Origin: Curtobacterium sp. MCSS17_007
GTDB taxonomy: Bacteria; Actinomycetota; Actinomycetes; Actinomycetales; Microbacteriaceae
Assembly (NCBI RefSeq): GCF_003234175.2
Contig: NZ_CP126257.1
Location: 3,038,001 to 3,102,000, forward strand
Direction: 5' to 3'
Length of the DNA: 64,000 nucleotides
The notes under the pieces are model-generated. The model was not told the DNA's origin and did no database searches. It was given only the letters and a program-made list of their open reading frames with translations. The translations under genes were made by a program, and so were the position numbers. Shown piece by piece: positions 1 through 10,124 of this stretch; position 1 is the stretch's first letter, and each line of letters starts with the position of its first letter.

Positions 1-755
1 ATCGCGGCGTCCTGCAGGTACCCGGTCGCCGCACACAGCAGCGTGACGACGATGCCGGTCACCCAGATGTTCCACCCGAGCTGGTTCGCGAAGACGTAGG
101 CGAGGAGACCGCCGAGGGTCACCTGCTCGCCGTGCGAGAAGCTCGACAGGCCGGTGGTGCCGTAGATGAGCGACAGGCCGACCGAGGCGAGGGCGATGAG
201 GAGCCCGAGCCGGATGCCGGACGCGAGCTGCTGCCAAGCGCGTGCGGCGCTGACGCTGCTCGAGTCGTCGGCGGTGGTGGCGCCCTGCTGGTCGGACAGC
301 TGGAAGATCTGGCCGACGTTGGCGTTCAGCGTCGCGTTCACCTTGCGCTCGGCGTCGGCGGCGTTGGTCAGGTACTGCCCCTTCGGCAGCGAGTCCTGGT
401 CGACGCTGACGGTGTACTGCCCGGCCGTGGTGACCGAGACGGACCAGCGACCGGTGTCGTCGGTGGTGGCCGTCTGCTCGAAGCCGCCGGCTCCGGCGAC
501 GTCGACGTCGATCCCCGCGGCGGGCTTCCGCTCGGAGTCGAGGATCGTGCCGCGGATGCAGCCGTTCGTCGGGCTGACCACGCACGGACCGGTGGCCTCG
601 GACGGGCTGCTGCTGGCGGAGGGACTGCTCGTCGCCGCCTGGGCCGAGGGCGACACTGCCCAGTCGACCGCGAAGGTGGCGAGGAAAGCGAGGAAGAGTA
701 CTGCGGCGAGGACCAGGCGGTTGCGACCTGGTGCCCCACGGCGGAATCGGCGCAT
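1..755 (-). CDS. Branched-chain amino acid type ABC transporter permease (LivH-like) with N-terminal extracellular domain, partial
   Basis: Only the first 251 codons are inside the window; the 3' end is cut off at base 1. The protein begins MRRFRRGAPGRNRL, then has a hydrophobic segment (about residues 14-30), a Ser/Thr-rich linker and a domain at about 60-130 (GCIRGTILDSERKPAAGIDV...) that resembles carboxypeptidase regulatory-like or Cna-B beta-sandwich domains. The permease proper starts near residue 175 with LLIALASVGLSLIYGTTGL and SHGEQVTLGG, the usual opening of LivH/UrtB permeases. Ordinary LivH proteins start directly at this point, so the roughly 170-residue front part is an addition. 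A LivK-like binding protein gene lies 3 kb away on the other strand and may belong to the same transporter. The ATG at 755 is chosen because it opens a signal-anchor sequence; its ribosome binding site is weak. Substrate (amino acid, urea or amide) is not decided by the sequence. Confidence 0.8.
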   Translation of the reverse strand, partial: MRRFRRGAPGRNRLVLAAVLFLAFLATFAVDWAVSPSAQAATSSPSASSSPSEATGPCVVSPTNGCIRGTILDSERKPAAGIDVDVAGAGGFEQTATTDDTGRWSVSVTTAGQYTVSVDQDSLPKGQYLTNAADAERKVNATLNANVGQIFQLSDQQGATTADDSSSVSAARAWQQLASGIRLGLLIALASVGLSLIYGTTGLSSFSHGEQVTLGGLLAYVFANQLGWNIWVTGIVVTLLCAATGYLQDAA

Positions 756-815
756 GAGCGCTGACCCCGGCGGAGTGATGGAACCCACGGATGAGCCTCT
801 CGTTCGGATGTCGAG

Positions 816-885
816 ACCCTAGGCATTTTTTGTGTCCCCCGTGTTTCCATCACGTCTCCTGCACAAATCGTGCTGCTTTCGTGAC
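816..885 (-). promoter_or_regulatory. Candidate livH promoter -10 and GTNACGAAAC-like half-sites
   Basis: The 338-base gap 756-1093 separates the divergent livH-like gene and guaB and holds no gene I can support. On the minus strand TAGGGT (816-821) could be a -10 box for livH. Upstream of it are two elements, read on the minus strand as GTCACGAAAG (876-885) and GTGATGGAAAC (843-853), resembling the arms of the perfect-looking inverted repeat before the LivK-like gene. On the plus strand TACCAT (1023-1028) may serve as the guaB -10. No good -35 is visible for either gene. All assignments are from inspection only. Confidence 0.35.
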
Positions 886-958
886 CGACACCCGGCCGAT
901 CCGCATGGATCCGCCCGTCCGGCCGGTACAGGACGCTCAGGAACGTCATCGGGAGTGA

Positions 959-2596
<1,638 letters not shown>

Positions 2597-2672
2597 CCCG
2601 CCCGGTCTCCGCGCCTTCCGCACGCCCCGTCCGCGAGACGCCTCCGTTGCGTCGAGACCGCCGAATCCGGCG

Positions 2673-2748
2673 GCGTCTCGAAGCTTCGGGGGCGTCTCGC
2701 CGCTTTCGGGGCGTCTCGAGCCGACGGCGGCGTCTCGGGCCGACGGCG
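2673..2748. repeat. Four tandem imperfect 19-base repeats
   Basis: Between the convergent guaB and SDR genes the octamer GCGTCTCG recurs at 2673, 2692, 2711 and 2730, exactly 19 bases apart. The copies have two subtypes: the first two end in (T)TCGGG(G) and the last two in CCGACGGCG. An inverted copy of the core lies at 2634-2641. No long reading frame or clear terminator hairpin was seen in this gap. The function is unknown; it could be a small VNTR or a remnant of a terminator. Confidence 0.6.
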
Positions 2749-2789
2749 ACGGCGGCGGCGACTCGGCAGCGAAAGCCGCCGCCCGCGGC

Positions 2790-3608
2790 CTAGGCGCTCC
2801 GCCAGTCGTCGGACGTGATGTGGCTGCCGCCGTGCGGGCCCATCTGGAGCATCCCGCCGTCGACGGGCAGGGACACCCCGGTGATGTACGACGACGCGGG
2901 TGAGGCCAGGAACGCCACCGCCGCGGCGATCTCCCACGCGTTGCCCGGTCGGCCGAGGGGCACCCCCGGGCGGGAGATCGTGTGCGGGTCCTCGTCCTCG
3001 GCTCCGGTCATGCGGGTCGCGATCTCCCCCGGCGCCACGGCGTTGGCGGTGATGCCGTGCTCCGCGAGCTCGATCGCGACCGTCTTGAGCAGTCCGCCGA
3101 GTCCGTGCTTCGCCGCGTCGTACGCGCTCGACCCGTACCGGGGCTGGTGCTCGTGGACGCTGGTGATGCCGATGATCCGTCCACCGGTGCCCTGCCGCAC
3201 CATGTGCCGCGCAGCCGCCTGGAGGGTGACGAACGCTCCGTCGAGGTCGGTCGCGACCGTGTGGCGCCACTGGTCGAGCGTGATGTCGAGGAACGGTGCG
3301 TTGTCGCCCGTGCCGGCATCCGCGACGATCACGTCGACGCCGCCGAGCTGTCCGACGAGCCGGTCGATCACGGCGCCGGCCTGGTCGAGCTGCGTCACGT
3401 CGATCTGCTCGACGAAGGCCTGCCGCCCGGCCTGCCGGATCTCGGCGGCCGTCTCCTCCGCACGCTCGGGCTCGGACAGGTAGGTGATGCCGACGTCCAT
3501 CCCCGCGGCGGCGAGCGCCACCGCGGTGGCCTTGCCGATGCCGGACTCGGCCCCGGTGACGATCGCGCGGGTCGGACGGAACGTGGTCGTGGAAGCTTCT
3601 TCGCTCAT
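2790..3608 (-). CDS. SDR family oxidoreductase
   Basis: A 272-residue NAD(P)-dependent short-chain dehydrogenase/reductase, cytoplasmic. The Rossmann motif TGAESGIG is at residues 18-25, the catalytic serine lies in GITSVHEHQP, and the active-site pair is YDAAK. The C-terminal SYITGVSLPVDGG is typical of glucose 1-dehydrogenase or 3-oxoacyl-ACP reductase-like members. The usual NNAG motif reads ADAG here, an uncommon change. The substrate cannot be predicted. The ATG at 3608 is chosen because it precedes the fold by the normal distance and sits 7 bases behind a TACGGT box (3616-3621), suggesting a leaderless message. It is a single gene, convergent with guaB. Confidence 0.88.
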   Translation of the reverse strand: MSEEASTTTFRPTRAIVTGAESGIGKATAVALAAAGMDVGITYLSEPERAEETAAEIRQAGRQAFVEQIDVTQLDQAGAVIDRLVGQLGGVDVIVADAGTGDNAPFLDITLDQWRHTVATDLDGAFVTLQAAARHMVRQGTGGRIIGITSVHEHQPRYGSSAYDAAKHGLGGLLKTVAIELAEHGITANAVAPGEIATRMTGAEDEDPHTISRPGVPLGRPGNAWEIAAAVAFLASPASSYITGVSLPVDGGMLQMGPHGGSHITSDDWRSA

Positions 3609-3790
3609 GAGCCGGACCGTACGCGCGGCTGCCGCTGCGCTCCCCCGGGTCCGCGCCCCCTGCACAGAACGGCCTGGACGAGCACCACGCGGGAGCGCTC
3701 CAGCCCCTCACGGTCCGCCTGTGCGAGTCCCGGCGAGCCCGACGACCGTCCGGACGGACTCCTCATCAGGGGTTCCCGTGCGCCCCCTCA

Positions 3791-3816
3791 GTTTCGTCAC
3801 GGGTGTGTAACGAAAC
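3791..3816. promoter_or_regulatory. Inverted repeat operator candidate upstream of the LivK-like gene
   Basis: GTTTCGTCAC (3791-3800) and GTAACGAAAC (3807-3816) are 10-base arms with one mismatch around a 6-base spacer. The site lies in the 334-base gap between the SDR and LivK-like genes. It is about 45 bases upstream of a TAGTTT box (3861-3866) that could be the -10, so it sits where an activator would bind. Similar half-sites occur before the livH-like gene. The half-site has some likeness to GlnR boxes, but lacks the 6-base gap between GTNAC and GAAAC. The rest of the gap shows nothing I can name. Confidence 0.45.
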
Positions 3817-3942
3817 GTCCAGGTGCCGATCTCGGACACACAGGCGAAACACTTCGGCCCTAGTTTTCTCGGCAACCCACGTGGAGGAGACCGCGCTCGA
3901 CCCGATGCGGTTGGGCCTCCGCGCAGAGAAAGGGCTCCACGG

Positions 3943-5277
3943 ATGACCAGAACCACCCGTGCCACCACGGCACTGGCAGTGGCGGGAGCGGCAGCGCTCC
4001 TCCTCGCCGCGTGTTCCACCAGCGGCAGCGCCGAATCCACCTCCTCCGCCTCCGCCGGCGGCGCGAAGAAGGACCCGGCGGCGAGCTGCAAGGCCCCCGA
4101 CACCCCGGGCACCGACGCGCTGAAGATCGGCACGATCCTCCCGCTCACGGGCACGCTGTCGTACCTCAACCCGCCCGCCGAGTCCGGCGTCGGCCTCGCG
4201 GTCGAGGACATCAACTCGGCCGGTGGCGTGCTCGACAAGGACGTCAGCATCGACCCCGCGACCGACTCGGGTGACAGCAACGACATGACCGTGTCGAGCT
4301 CGGCCGCGACGAAGCTCGTCAACGCCAAGGTGCCGGTCGTGATCGGCGCCGAGTCGTCCAGCGTCACGCTGAACGTCATCGACCAGCTGACGAGCAACTG
4401 CATCGTGCAGATCTCGCCGGCGAACACCGCGACCGACCTGTCCGGCTACTCCTCGCACTACTTCCGGACCGCTCCGCCGGACTCGGTGCAGGGTTCGGCC
4501 CTCGGTCAGCTCGTCACGGGTGACGGCAACGCCAAGGTCGCGTTCCTGGTATTCAACGACACCTACGGCACGGGTCTCCGCGACACCGTGCAGAAGGCGA
4601 TCGAGGACTCGGGCGGCCAGGTCGTCTACGGCGGCAAGGGCAAGGGCCAGGAGTTCCCGCCCGGACAGACGACGTTCTCGTCCGAGGTGACGGCTGCCCT
4701 CGCGGCGAAGCCGGACGCCATCGTGGTGCTCGCCTTCGACGAGACGAAGTCGATCATCCCCGAGCTCAAGTCGCAGAACGCCGACATGTCGAAGATCTAC
4801 ATGTCCGACGGCAACACCGCGGACTACTCGAAGGACTTCGACCCGGGCACGCTCGAGGGCGCGCAGGGCACCATCCCCGGTGCGAGCCCGAAGGACGAGC
4901 TGAAGCAGCGCCTGTCCGACTTCTACAAGCAGTCGTCGGGCAAGGAGCTCGCCGACTACTCGTACGCGGCGGAGTCCTACGATGCCACGACCCTCGCCGC
5001 GCTGGCCGCGGTGAAGGGCAAGGGCACCGACTCGGGCACCATCCAGGCCAACATGGCCGCGGTGTCCGGTGCGGACGGCGGCACCAAGTGCGAGACGTTC
5101 AAGGCGTGCAAGGACCTGCTCGACAAGGGTGAGGACATCCAGTACACCGGCCCGTCCGGCATCGGTCCGTTCGACAGCAAGAACGACCCGTCGAGCGCCT
5201 ACATCGGCATCTACAAGTTCGACGGCGACAACAAGCCCGCGTACCAGAGCGCCATCCAGGGCTCGGTCTCGAAGTAA
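3943..5277 (+). CDS. LivK-like ABC transporter substrate-binding lipoprotein
   Basis: A 444-residue extracellular solute-binding lipoprotein of the periplasmic-binding-protein type I fold. Residues 1-24 form a lipoprotein signal ending LLLAAC, so Cys24 should be lipidated. The mature part starts with a Ser/Ala/Gly-rich tether, then KIGTILPLTGTLSYLNPP, the standard opening of Leu/Ile/Val- or amide/urea-binding proteins. Later segments such as VVIGAESSSVTLNVID and FFRTAPPDSVQG-like stretches also fit the family. The ATG at 3943 follows GAGAAAGGG at a good distance and begins the signal peptide. It probably supplies substrate to the permease whose start lies at 755, although the two are divergent and separated by two genes. 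Substrate is unknown. Confidence 0.9.
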   Translation: MTRTTRATTALAVAGAAALLLAACSTSGSAESTSSASAGGAKKDPAASCKAPDTPGTDALKIGTILPLTGTLSYLNPPAESGVGLAVEDINSAGGVLDKDVSIDPATDSGDSNDMTVSSSAATKLVNAKVPVVIGAESSSVTLNVIDQLTSNCIVQISPANTATDLSGYSSHYFRTAPPDSVQGSALGQLVTGDGNAKVAFLVFNDTYGTGLRDTVQKAIEDSGGQVVYGGKGKGQEFPPGQTTFSSEVTAALAAKPDAIVVLAFDETKSIIPELKSQNADMSKIYMSDGNTADYSKDFDPGTLEGAQGTIPGASPKDELKQRLSDFYKQSSGKELADYSYAAESYDATTLAALAAVKGKGTDSGTIQANMAAVSGADGGTKCETFKACKDLLDKGEDIQYTGPSGIGPFDSKNDPSSAYIGIYKFDGDNKPAYQSAIQGSVSK

Positions 5278-5283
5278 CACCTC

Positions 5284-5336
5284 CGCGAAAGCGACAGTCC
5301 CCCGCCGAACTTCGGTGGGGGACTGTCGCTTTCGCG
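5284..5336. terminator. Bidirectional terminator hairpin
   Basis: A perfect 20-bp stem (5284-5303 with 5317-5336) closes over a small inner CCGA/TCGG hairpin. It lies seven bases after the LivK-like stop codon and 42 bases beyond the rarD stop codon, between two convergent genes. It contains the GCGACA/TGTCGC stem segment shared by three other hairpins in the window. Confidence 0.85.
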
Positions 5337-5377
5337 TACCAGTCGGCGAGCCGGACGGGAGGCGCGGCCCGCCCTCG

Positions 5378-6340
5378 TCAGGCCGGCTCGGCTGCCGTGG
5401 ACGGGAGCGTCCGACGCCGCGCGGCACGGGACGCGGCGAAGCTGTCGACCGTCAGGACCACGAGCGCGACCCAGACGATCCCGAACCCGACCCACCGCGC
5501 GGGCGGCATCGCCTCGTGCTGCACGACGACCCCGACGAGCAGCTGCATCACCGGCGCCAGGTACTGGGTCAGCCCGAGCGTCGACAGCGACACCCGCCGG
5601 GCCGACGACGCGAAGAGCAGCAGCGGGACGGCGGTCGCGGGCCCGGTGAGCACGGTGACCAGGGCGTGCGGCCACCCCTCGCTCGTGAAGGTCACCCCGC
5701 CGCCGAGGCCCGTGACCCCGAGCACGACGAGTGCCCCGACGGCGATCGGCAGCAGCCAGACGGTCTCGATCGTGAGCCCGCTCAGCGCGTCCACGGTGCC
5801 GCCGACGCGCTTCTTCACGAGCCCGTACAGGCCGAACGAGAACGCCAGGGCGAGCGAGATCCACGGCACCTGCCCGTAGCCGACCGCGATGACCACGACC
5901 GCGACGACGCTGATGCCGACCGCCGCCCACTGCGCCGCCCGGAGCCGCTCGCGGAGCACGACGACGCCGAGCGCGATCGTGACGAGCGGGTTGATGAAGT
6001 AGCCGAGCGCGGCCTCGACCGTGTGGCCCGTCGTCGTGGCGGCGACGTACACGGTCCAGTTCACCAGGATGAGCACGGCCGCGAGCCCCATCACGAGCAT
6101 CACCCGGCGCTGGGCGATGAGGGAACGGGTGCGGAGCCAGGAGCGCGTGACGAGGATCGCCACCGCGCAGAAGACCAGGCCGAAGACGATCCGCCAGGCG
6201 ACGATCTCGAACGCGCCGGCGGGGGCCATCGCCGCGAAGAGCAGGGGCATGAGGCCCCAGAGCCCGTACGCAACGATCGCCTGCACGACGCCGACGGAAG
6301 CCTCGCTGCGTGCCGGACGGGCCGGCGTCGGTTCAGTCAC
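5378..6340 (-). CDS. rarD: RarD-like EamA-family transporter
   Basis: A 320-residue inner-membrane protein with about ten hydrophobic segments. It matches the RarD branch of the drug/metabolite transporter superfamily: YGLWGLMPLLFAAM near the start, AWRIVFGLVF, NWTVYVAATTTGHTVEAALG and GYFINPLVTIALGVVVLRER, then the second EamA repeat ending QYLAPVMQLLVGVVV. The RarD name comes from chloramphenicol-sensitivity work; the physiological substrate is unknown. The GTG at 6340 lies six bases behind TAGGAT (6347-6352), so the message is probably leaderless. It is convergent with the LivK-like gene and is followed by its shared terminator. Confidence 0.85.
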   Translation of the reverse strand: MTEPTPARPARSEASVGVVQAIVAYGLWGLMPLLFAAMAPAGAFEIVAWRIVFGLVFCAVAILVTRSWLRTRSLIAQRRVMLVMGLAAVLILVNWTVYVAATTTGHTVEAALGYFINPLVTIALGVVVLRERLRAAQWAAVGISVVAVVVIAVGYGQVPWISLALAFSFGLYGLVKKRVGGTVDALSGLTIETVWLLPIAVGALVVLGVTGLGGGVTFTSEGWPHALVTVLTGPATAVPLLLFASSARRVSLSTLGLTQYLAPVMQLLVGVVVQHEAMPPARWVGFGIVWVALVVLTVDSFAASRAARRRTLPSTAAEPA

Positions 6341-6499
6341 GGAACCATCCTAGGAACCCGGGCCGACGCTGCGGGCGGGCACCGAGCCTCCAGGCCGACC
6401 CACGCGCCGAACGAGTGACCGGTGCCGTCGCGGACCCCGGACGCACGAACGCCCCGCCGGCTGCGGGCCGGACGGGGCGTTCGTCGAGGAGTACTGGTC

Positions 6500-6796
6500 T
6501 CAGTGCTCGATGACCGCGAGGACGTCGCGCGCCGAGAGGACGAGCAGGTCCTCACCGGAGTACTTCACCTCGGTGCCGCCGTACTTCGAGTAGATGACCT
6601 TGTCGCCGACGGCGACGTCGAGCGGGACGCGGTTGCCGTTGTCGTCGATGCGACCCGGGCCCACGGCGACGACCTCGCCCTCCTGGGGCTTTTCCTTCGC
6701 GGTGTCCGGGATGACGAGACCGGAAGCGGTGGTCTGCTCCGCCTCGACCTGGCGGATGACGATGCGATCCTCGAGCGGCTTGATGGTGACGGCCAC
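6500..6796 (-). CDS. groES: Co-chaperonin GroES
   Basis: The 98-residue product is a full-length GroES, the heptameric lid that works with GroEL in ATP-driven folding. The sequence runs [20 protein letters not shown] and contains the mobile loop [17 protein letters not shown] and the roof region GRIDDNGNR. Translation starts at GTG 6796, preceded by AAGAAGAGG at a proper distance; the following residues [10 protein letters not shown] match the family start exactly. No groEL follows, which is common in actinobacteria, where groEL is often elsewhere. Two CIRCE elements flank its promoter, so HrcA-type heat-shock repression is expected. Confidence 0.97.
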   Translation of the reverse strand: MAVTIKPLEDRIVIRQVEAEQTTASGLVIPDTAKEKPQEGEVVAVGPGRIDDNGNRVPLDVAVGDKVIYSKYGGTEVKYSGEDLLVLSARDVLAVIEH

Positions 6797-6843
6797 GGTG
6801 ACCTCTTCTTTCTCGGTACTGACTCGGTACAGATGGGAACCGG

Positions 6844-6870
6844 TTGGCACTACGCACAGGAGAGTGCCAA
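6844..6870. promoter_or_regulatory. CIRCE element, promoter-distal
   Basis: TTGGCACTA-N9-GAGTGCCAA, an inverted repeat of 9-9-9 layout that matches the HrcA operator (TTAGCACTC-N9-GAGTGCTAA) with GC-leaning substitutions. It lies between the groES -10 box and the start codon, so it is in the 5' untranslated region. Confidence 0.9.
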
Positions 6871-6875
6871 CGCCA

Positions 6876-6904
6876 ACTCTAGGGACAGTCTGGCACTCGG
6901 TCAA
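6876..6904 (-). promoter_or_regulatory. groES promoter
   Basis: On the minus strand TTGACC (6904-6899) and TAGAGT (6881-6876) are separated by 17 bases, a good vegetative-sigma promoter. The -35 box is inside the spacer of the upstream CIRCE element and the other CIRCE follows the -10, so HrcA binding would block it. Confidence 0.85.
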
Positions 6905-6916
6905 TCCGAGTGCCAG
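6890..6916. promoter_or_regulatory. CIRCE element, promoter-overlapping
   Basis: CTGGCACTC-N9-GAGTGCCAG is a perfect inverted repeat with nine-base arms and a nine-base spacer. It covers the groES -35 box. It also lies 40 bases before the divergent methyltransferase start, so it could affect both genes. Confidence 0.9.
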
Positions 6917-6955
6917 CACGTGTCGGGGTCCACGGCGACCTGGGAGGATCGTCGG

Positions 6956-8158
6956 GTGGAAGCCGCCGACCTCGCCCAGTTGCTGACCCCCGAGGGGATG
7001 GCCCTGCTCGACCGTACCCCCGGCGTCTCGGACGGGGGCGAGATCGTCCGGGTGGTCTCCCGGCTGCGCTCCGAGGGCCACGATCCCGGGCTCGTCGCCG
7101 CCGTGCTCACCCAGGCGAAGCTGCGGCAGAAGGCCCGCGCGAAGTTCGGGGACTTCGCCGCGCGGATGCTCTTCACCGAGGCCGGGCTCGAGCAGGCCAC
7201 CCGGCTGCAGGTCGCCGCGCAGCACGCCGGACGCTTCGCGGCAGCGGGGCTCCGACGGGTCGCCGACCTCGGCTGCGGGATCGGAGGCGACGCCATGGCG
7301 ATGGCCGCACTCGACCTCGACGTGACCGCCGTCGACCGCGACGAGGTGACCGCGGCGGTCGCGACGCACAACCTCGCGCTCTGGCCGAACGCCCGCGTGG
7401 AGCTCGGCGACGCGGCGACGTTCGACCTGTCCCGCGTCGACGGCGTGTGGATGGACCCGGCACGGCGGACGGCCGGGCACGCGAACACGAAGCGCCTGGC
7501 GGACCCGGACGACTGGTCGCCCTCGCTCGACACGGTGTTCGCCGCGGCGACGACGACCCCGACGGGCGTGAAGCTCGGGCCCGGCATCGACCGCGACCTC
7601 ATCCCGGACACGCTCGAGGCCCAGTGGGTGTCCGTCGACCGCGAGGTCGTCGAGCTCGTCCTGTGGTCCGGACCGCTCGCCCGCGAGGGGGTCCGTCGCG
7701 CGGCGACGGTCATCGGCGCGCACGGGATCGCCGAGCTGACCGGGGCGGCCGACGCCGAGGACGTCGAGGTCGGGCCGATCGGCGCGTACCTCTACGAGCC
7801 CGACGGGGCCGTCATCCGCGCCCGCCTCATCGGTGACCTGGTGCGCTCGATGGACGGGCGCATGCTGTCCGAGGGGATCGCGTACGTCACGTCCGACCGC
7901 GCGCTGACGACACCGTTCGCGCAGGGGTTCCGGGTGCTCGACACCATGCCGCTCGACGTCAAGCAGCTCGCGGCCCGCCTGGCGGCGGAGGACGTCGGCA
8001 CGGTGGAGATCAAGAAGCGCGGGGTCGACGTCGACCCGGCGCAGTTCCGGAAGCGGCTGCGGCTACGGGGGCGGCGATCGGTCACGCTCGTGCTCACCCG
8101 TCTGGAGGGACGGCACACCGCGGTCCTGTGCGAGCGGCTCACCGAGCTGGCCGGCTAG
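6956..8158 (+). CDS. Class I SAM-dependent methyltransferase with THUMP-like C-terminal domain
   Basis: A 400-residue predicted cytoplasmic methyltransferase. The SAM-binding motif I is [15 protein letters not shown], followed by an acidic motif VTAVDRDE and by [10 protein letters not shown] in the position of the catalytic-loop motif. The C-terminal part (about 290-400, ending [18 protein letters not shown]) resembles the THUMP-like domain found with these enzymes in actinobacteria. The substrate is not established; RNA is plausible but inferred. The GTG at 6956 is preceded by GGGAGGA seven bases away. The gene is divergent from groES and shares the intergenic region with its CIRCE sites. 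Confidence 0.85.
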   Translation: MEAADLAQLLTPEGMALLDRTPGVSDGGEIVRVVSRLRSEGHDPGLVAAVLTQAKLRQKARAKFGDFAARMLFTEAGLEQATRLQVAAQHAGRFAAAGLRRVADLGCGIGGDAMAMAALDLDVTAVDRDEVTAAVATHNLALWPNARVELGDAATFDLSRVDGVWMDPARRTAGHANTKRLADPDDWSPSLDTVFAAATTTPTGVKLGPGIDRDLIPDTLEAQWVSVDREVVELVLWSGPLAREGVRRAATVIGAHGIAELTGAADAEDVEVGPIGAYLYEPDGAVIRARLIGDLVRSMDGRMLSEGIAYVTSDRALTTPFAQGFRVLDTMPLDVKQLAARLAAEDVGTVEIKKRGVDVDPAQFRKRLRLRGRRSVTLVLTRLEGRHTAVLCERLTELAG

Positions 8159-8209
8159 CGATCGGGGCGCGCAACCGTCCGCGCGGTCCCCGCGACTCCT
8201 CCGGACGGA

Positions 8210-8246
8210 CGACAGGACCCCGCGGATTGTCCGCGGGGTCCTGTCG
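8210..8246. terminator. Bidirectional terminator hairpin
   Basis: A 17-bp perfect stem (8210-8226 with 8230-8246) around a TTG loop, placed between the convergent methyltransferase and DUF4190 genes. Its base is CGACA/TGTCG, as in three other hairpins in this window. Confidence 0.85.
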
Positions 8247-8260
8247 CTGTCGCCGATTGG

Positions 8261-8977
8261 TCAGCCGATGAAGGCGCCCGGGTCGTAGTCGTACGGGTCG
8301 GAGTAGCCGCCGGAGCTGCCCGCTGCGATGCCGAGGATCACGACGAGTCCCACGATGAGGATCCAGAGACCGGTCATGACCCATCCGCCGATGACACCCG
8401 CGAGGGCCAGCCCGCGCCCTCCCTCGCCGCTCTGCTTGATCTTGCCGAGGGCGATGTGCCCCATGATCGCGCCGGCCGGGCTCGTGAGGATGACGATCGG
8501 CCAGATGATGATGCCGGCGAAGGCGAAGACGATCGACAGGATCGCCAGGGTGTTCGTCTTCGGACGCTGCGCGTAGGGCTGGTACCCGCCCGTGGCGTAC
8601 GGGGTGGCGTAGGGGTTGTGCCCCTGCTGCGGCGCGTACGGGTTGTGCTGGGGACCGCTGGCGGCGTACGGGTTGCCCTGCTGCTGACCGTACGGAGCGC
8701 CCTGGCCCGGCTGCGCGGAGGGGCCGCCCTGCGACGGCTGTCCGTACGGGCTGCCCTGCGACGACTGTGCGTACGGGCTGCCCTGCGACGGCTGTGCGTT
8801 CGGGGTGCCCTGCGGCTGCTGCCCGTACGAGCCACCCTGCGCGGCCTGCCCGTACGGGGTGCCCTGCGACGGCTGCCCACCGTGCGGCTGCTCGTCGCGC
8901 GACTGCCCGTCGTGCTGCTGCCCGTCGGCTGCGCCGTCGGACCCGCCCGGCTTCGGCCACTGGTTCTGATCGGACAC
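8261..8977 (-). CDS. DUF4190 domain-containing membrane protein with Gln/Gly/Pro/Tyr-rich repeats
   Basis: A 238-residue protein. Residues 1 to about 135 are hydrophilic and built of degenerate 10-residue units of the form SQGxPYGQP (for example SQGTPYGQA, SQGSPYAQS, SQGSPYGQP, GQGAPYGQQ). The C-terminal part has two membrane segments (LAILSIVFAFAGIIIWPIVIL and a second at about 200-220) around GAIMGHIALGKIKQSGEGGRGLALAG, which matches DUF4190. The repeat part is probably cytoplasmic and disordered. Function is unknown. The GTG at 8977 is preceded by GGAGGGG. It is convergent with the methyltransferase gene and upstream of nothing on the same unit. Confidence 0.8.
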   Translation of the reverse strand: MSDQNQWPKPGGSDGAADGQQHDGQSRDEQPHGGQPSQGTPYGQAAQGGSYGQQPQGTPNAQPSQGSPYAQSSQGSPYGQPSQGGPSAQPGQGAPYGQQQGNPYAASGPQHNPYAPQQGHNPYATPYATGGYQPYAQRPKTNTLAILSIVFAFAGIIIWPIVILTSPAGAIMGHIALGKIKQSGEGGRGLALAGVIGGWVMTGLWILIVGLVVILGIAAGSSGGYSDPYDYDPGAFIG

Positions 8978-9068
8978 CGTCCACCCCTCCCGGCACCCGG
9001 TCGGTCGGTCGGTGCCTGCTGAGCATCCTCCCACAGCGACCCGCAGCGGGTTCAGGCGCCCCGCGGTG

Positions 9069-10124
9069 TCAGACCTGGACGGTCGTGACCGGCAGCGTGG
9101 AGTCGGCCGCGATCCCGAGGTCGCTCGGCGCGCGCCCCTCGGCGACGAGCCGTGCCCCGACGGCGGCGATCATGGCGCCGTTGTCGGTGCAGAGGTCGAA
9201 CGGCGGGATGCGCAGGGCCACCCCGGCGGCGGCGCAGCGTTCCTCGGCGACGGCCCGGAGCCGCGCGTTCGCGACCACCCCGCCACCGAGCAGCAGCCGG
9301 TCGACGCCGGTGTCCCGGCACGCGGCGAGCGCCTTGGTGAGCAGCACGTCGACGACGGCCTCACGGAACGATGCGGCGACGTCGGCGACCGGGACCTCGC
9401 GGCCCTCGTCGCGACACTTCTCGACCCACCGGGCGACCGCGGTCTTCAGCCCGGAGAACGAGAAGTCGTAGCGGTGCTGCGCCATGTCCTTCGGCAGCGT
9501 CAGCCCGCGGGGGAACCGGATCGCCGTCGGGTCGCCGTCCGCGGCGGCCCGGTCGATCTGCGGGCCGCCCGGGTACGGCAGGCCGAGCAACCGCGCGACC
9601 TTGTCGAACGCCTCGCCCGCGGCGTCGTCGATCGTCTCGCCGAGCAGCTCGACGTCGCCGACCAGGTCGCGCACGAGCAGCAGCGACGTGTGGCCACCGG
9701 ACACGAGCAGCGCCACGGTCGGCAGCTCGATCGCGCTGCCGTCGGCACGCAGGACGTCCGCGCCGACGTGCCCGACCAGGTGGTTCACGCCGTACAGGGG
9801 CTTGCCGGTGGCGACCGCCAGGGCCTTCGCCGCTCCGACCCCGACCATGAGCGCGCCCGCCAGCCCGGGCCCGGCGGTCACGGCGACGGCGTCGAGTTCG
9901 TCGAGGGTGACCCCCGCACGGTCGAGGGCCTCGTGCAGCGTCGGGGTCATGGCCTCGAGGTGTGCCCGCGCGGCGACCTCGGGCACGACGCCGCCGTAGC
10001 GGGCGTGCTCGTCCATGCTCGACGCGATGACGTTGGCCAGCAGCGTGGTGCCGCGGACGATGCCGACGCCCGTCTCGTCACAGCTCGTCTCGATGCCGAG
10101 CACGAGGGGTTCAGCTGCGGTCAT
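9069..10124 (-). CDS. tsaD: tRNA N6-threonylcarbamoyladenosine transferase TsaD
   Basis: TsaD transfers the threonylcarbamoyl group to A37 of ANN-decoding tRNAs, in a complex with TsaB and TsaE. The 351-residue product begins [16 protein letters not shown], has the metal-binding HLVGH motif (in [11 protein letters not shown]), [10 protein letters not shown], and CTDNGAMIA near the end, all diagnostic of the Kae1/TsaD family. It starts inside the end of rimI (14-base overlap), so the two are translationally coupled in tsaB-rimI-tsaD. It is the last gene of this unit. Confidence 0.97.
   Translation of the reverse strand: MTAAEPLVLGIETSCDETGVGIVRGTTLLANVIASSMDEHARYGGVVPEVAARAHLEAMTPTLHEALDRAGVTLDELDAVAVTAGPGLAGALMVGVGAAKALAVATGKPLYGVNHLVGHVGADVLRADGSAIELPTVALLVSGGHTSLLLVRDLVGDVELLGETIDDAAGEAFDKVARLLGLPYPGGPQIDRAAADGDPTAIRFPRGLTLPKDMAQHRYDFSFSGLKTAVARWVEKCRDEGREVPVADVAASFREAVVDVLLTKALAACRDTGVDRLLLGGGVVANARLRAVAEERCAAAGVALRIPPFDLCTDNGAMIAAVGARLVAEGRAPSDLGIAADSTLPVTTVQV

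Noticed and set aside
3791..3816. Canonical GlnR box
   Set aside because: The GTNAC and GAAAC parts are adjacent instead of six bases apart, so the match is not canonical.
8690..8890. CRISPR-like array
   Set aside because: The repetition comes from the SQGxPYGQ protein repeats of the DUF4190-type protein and is in frame.
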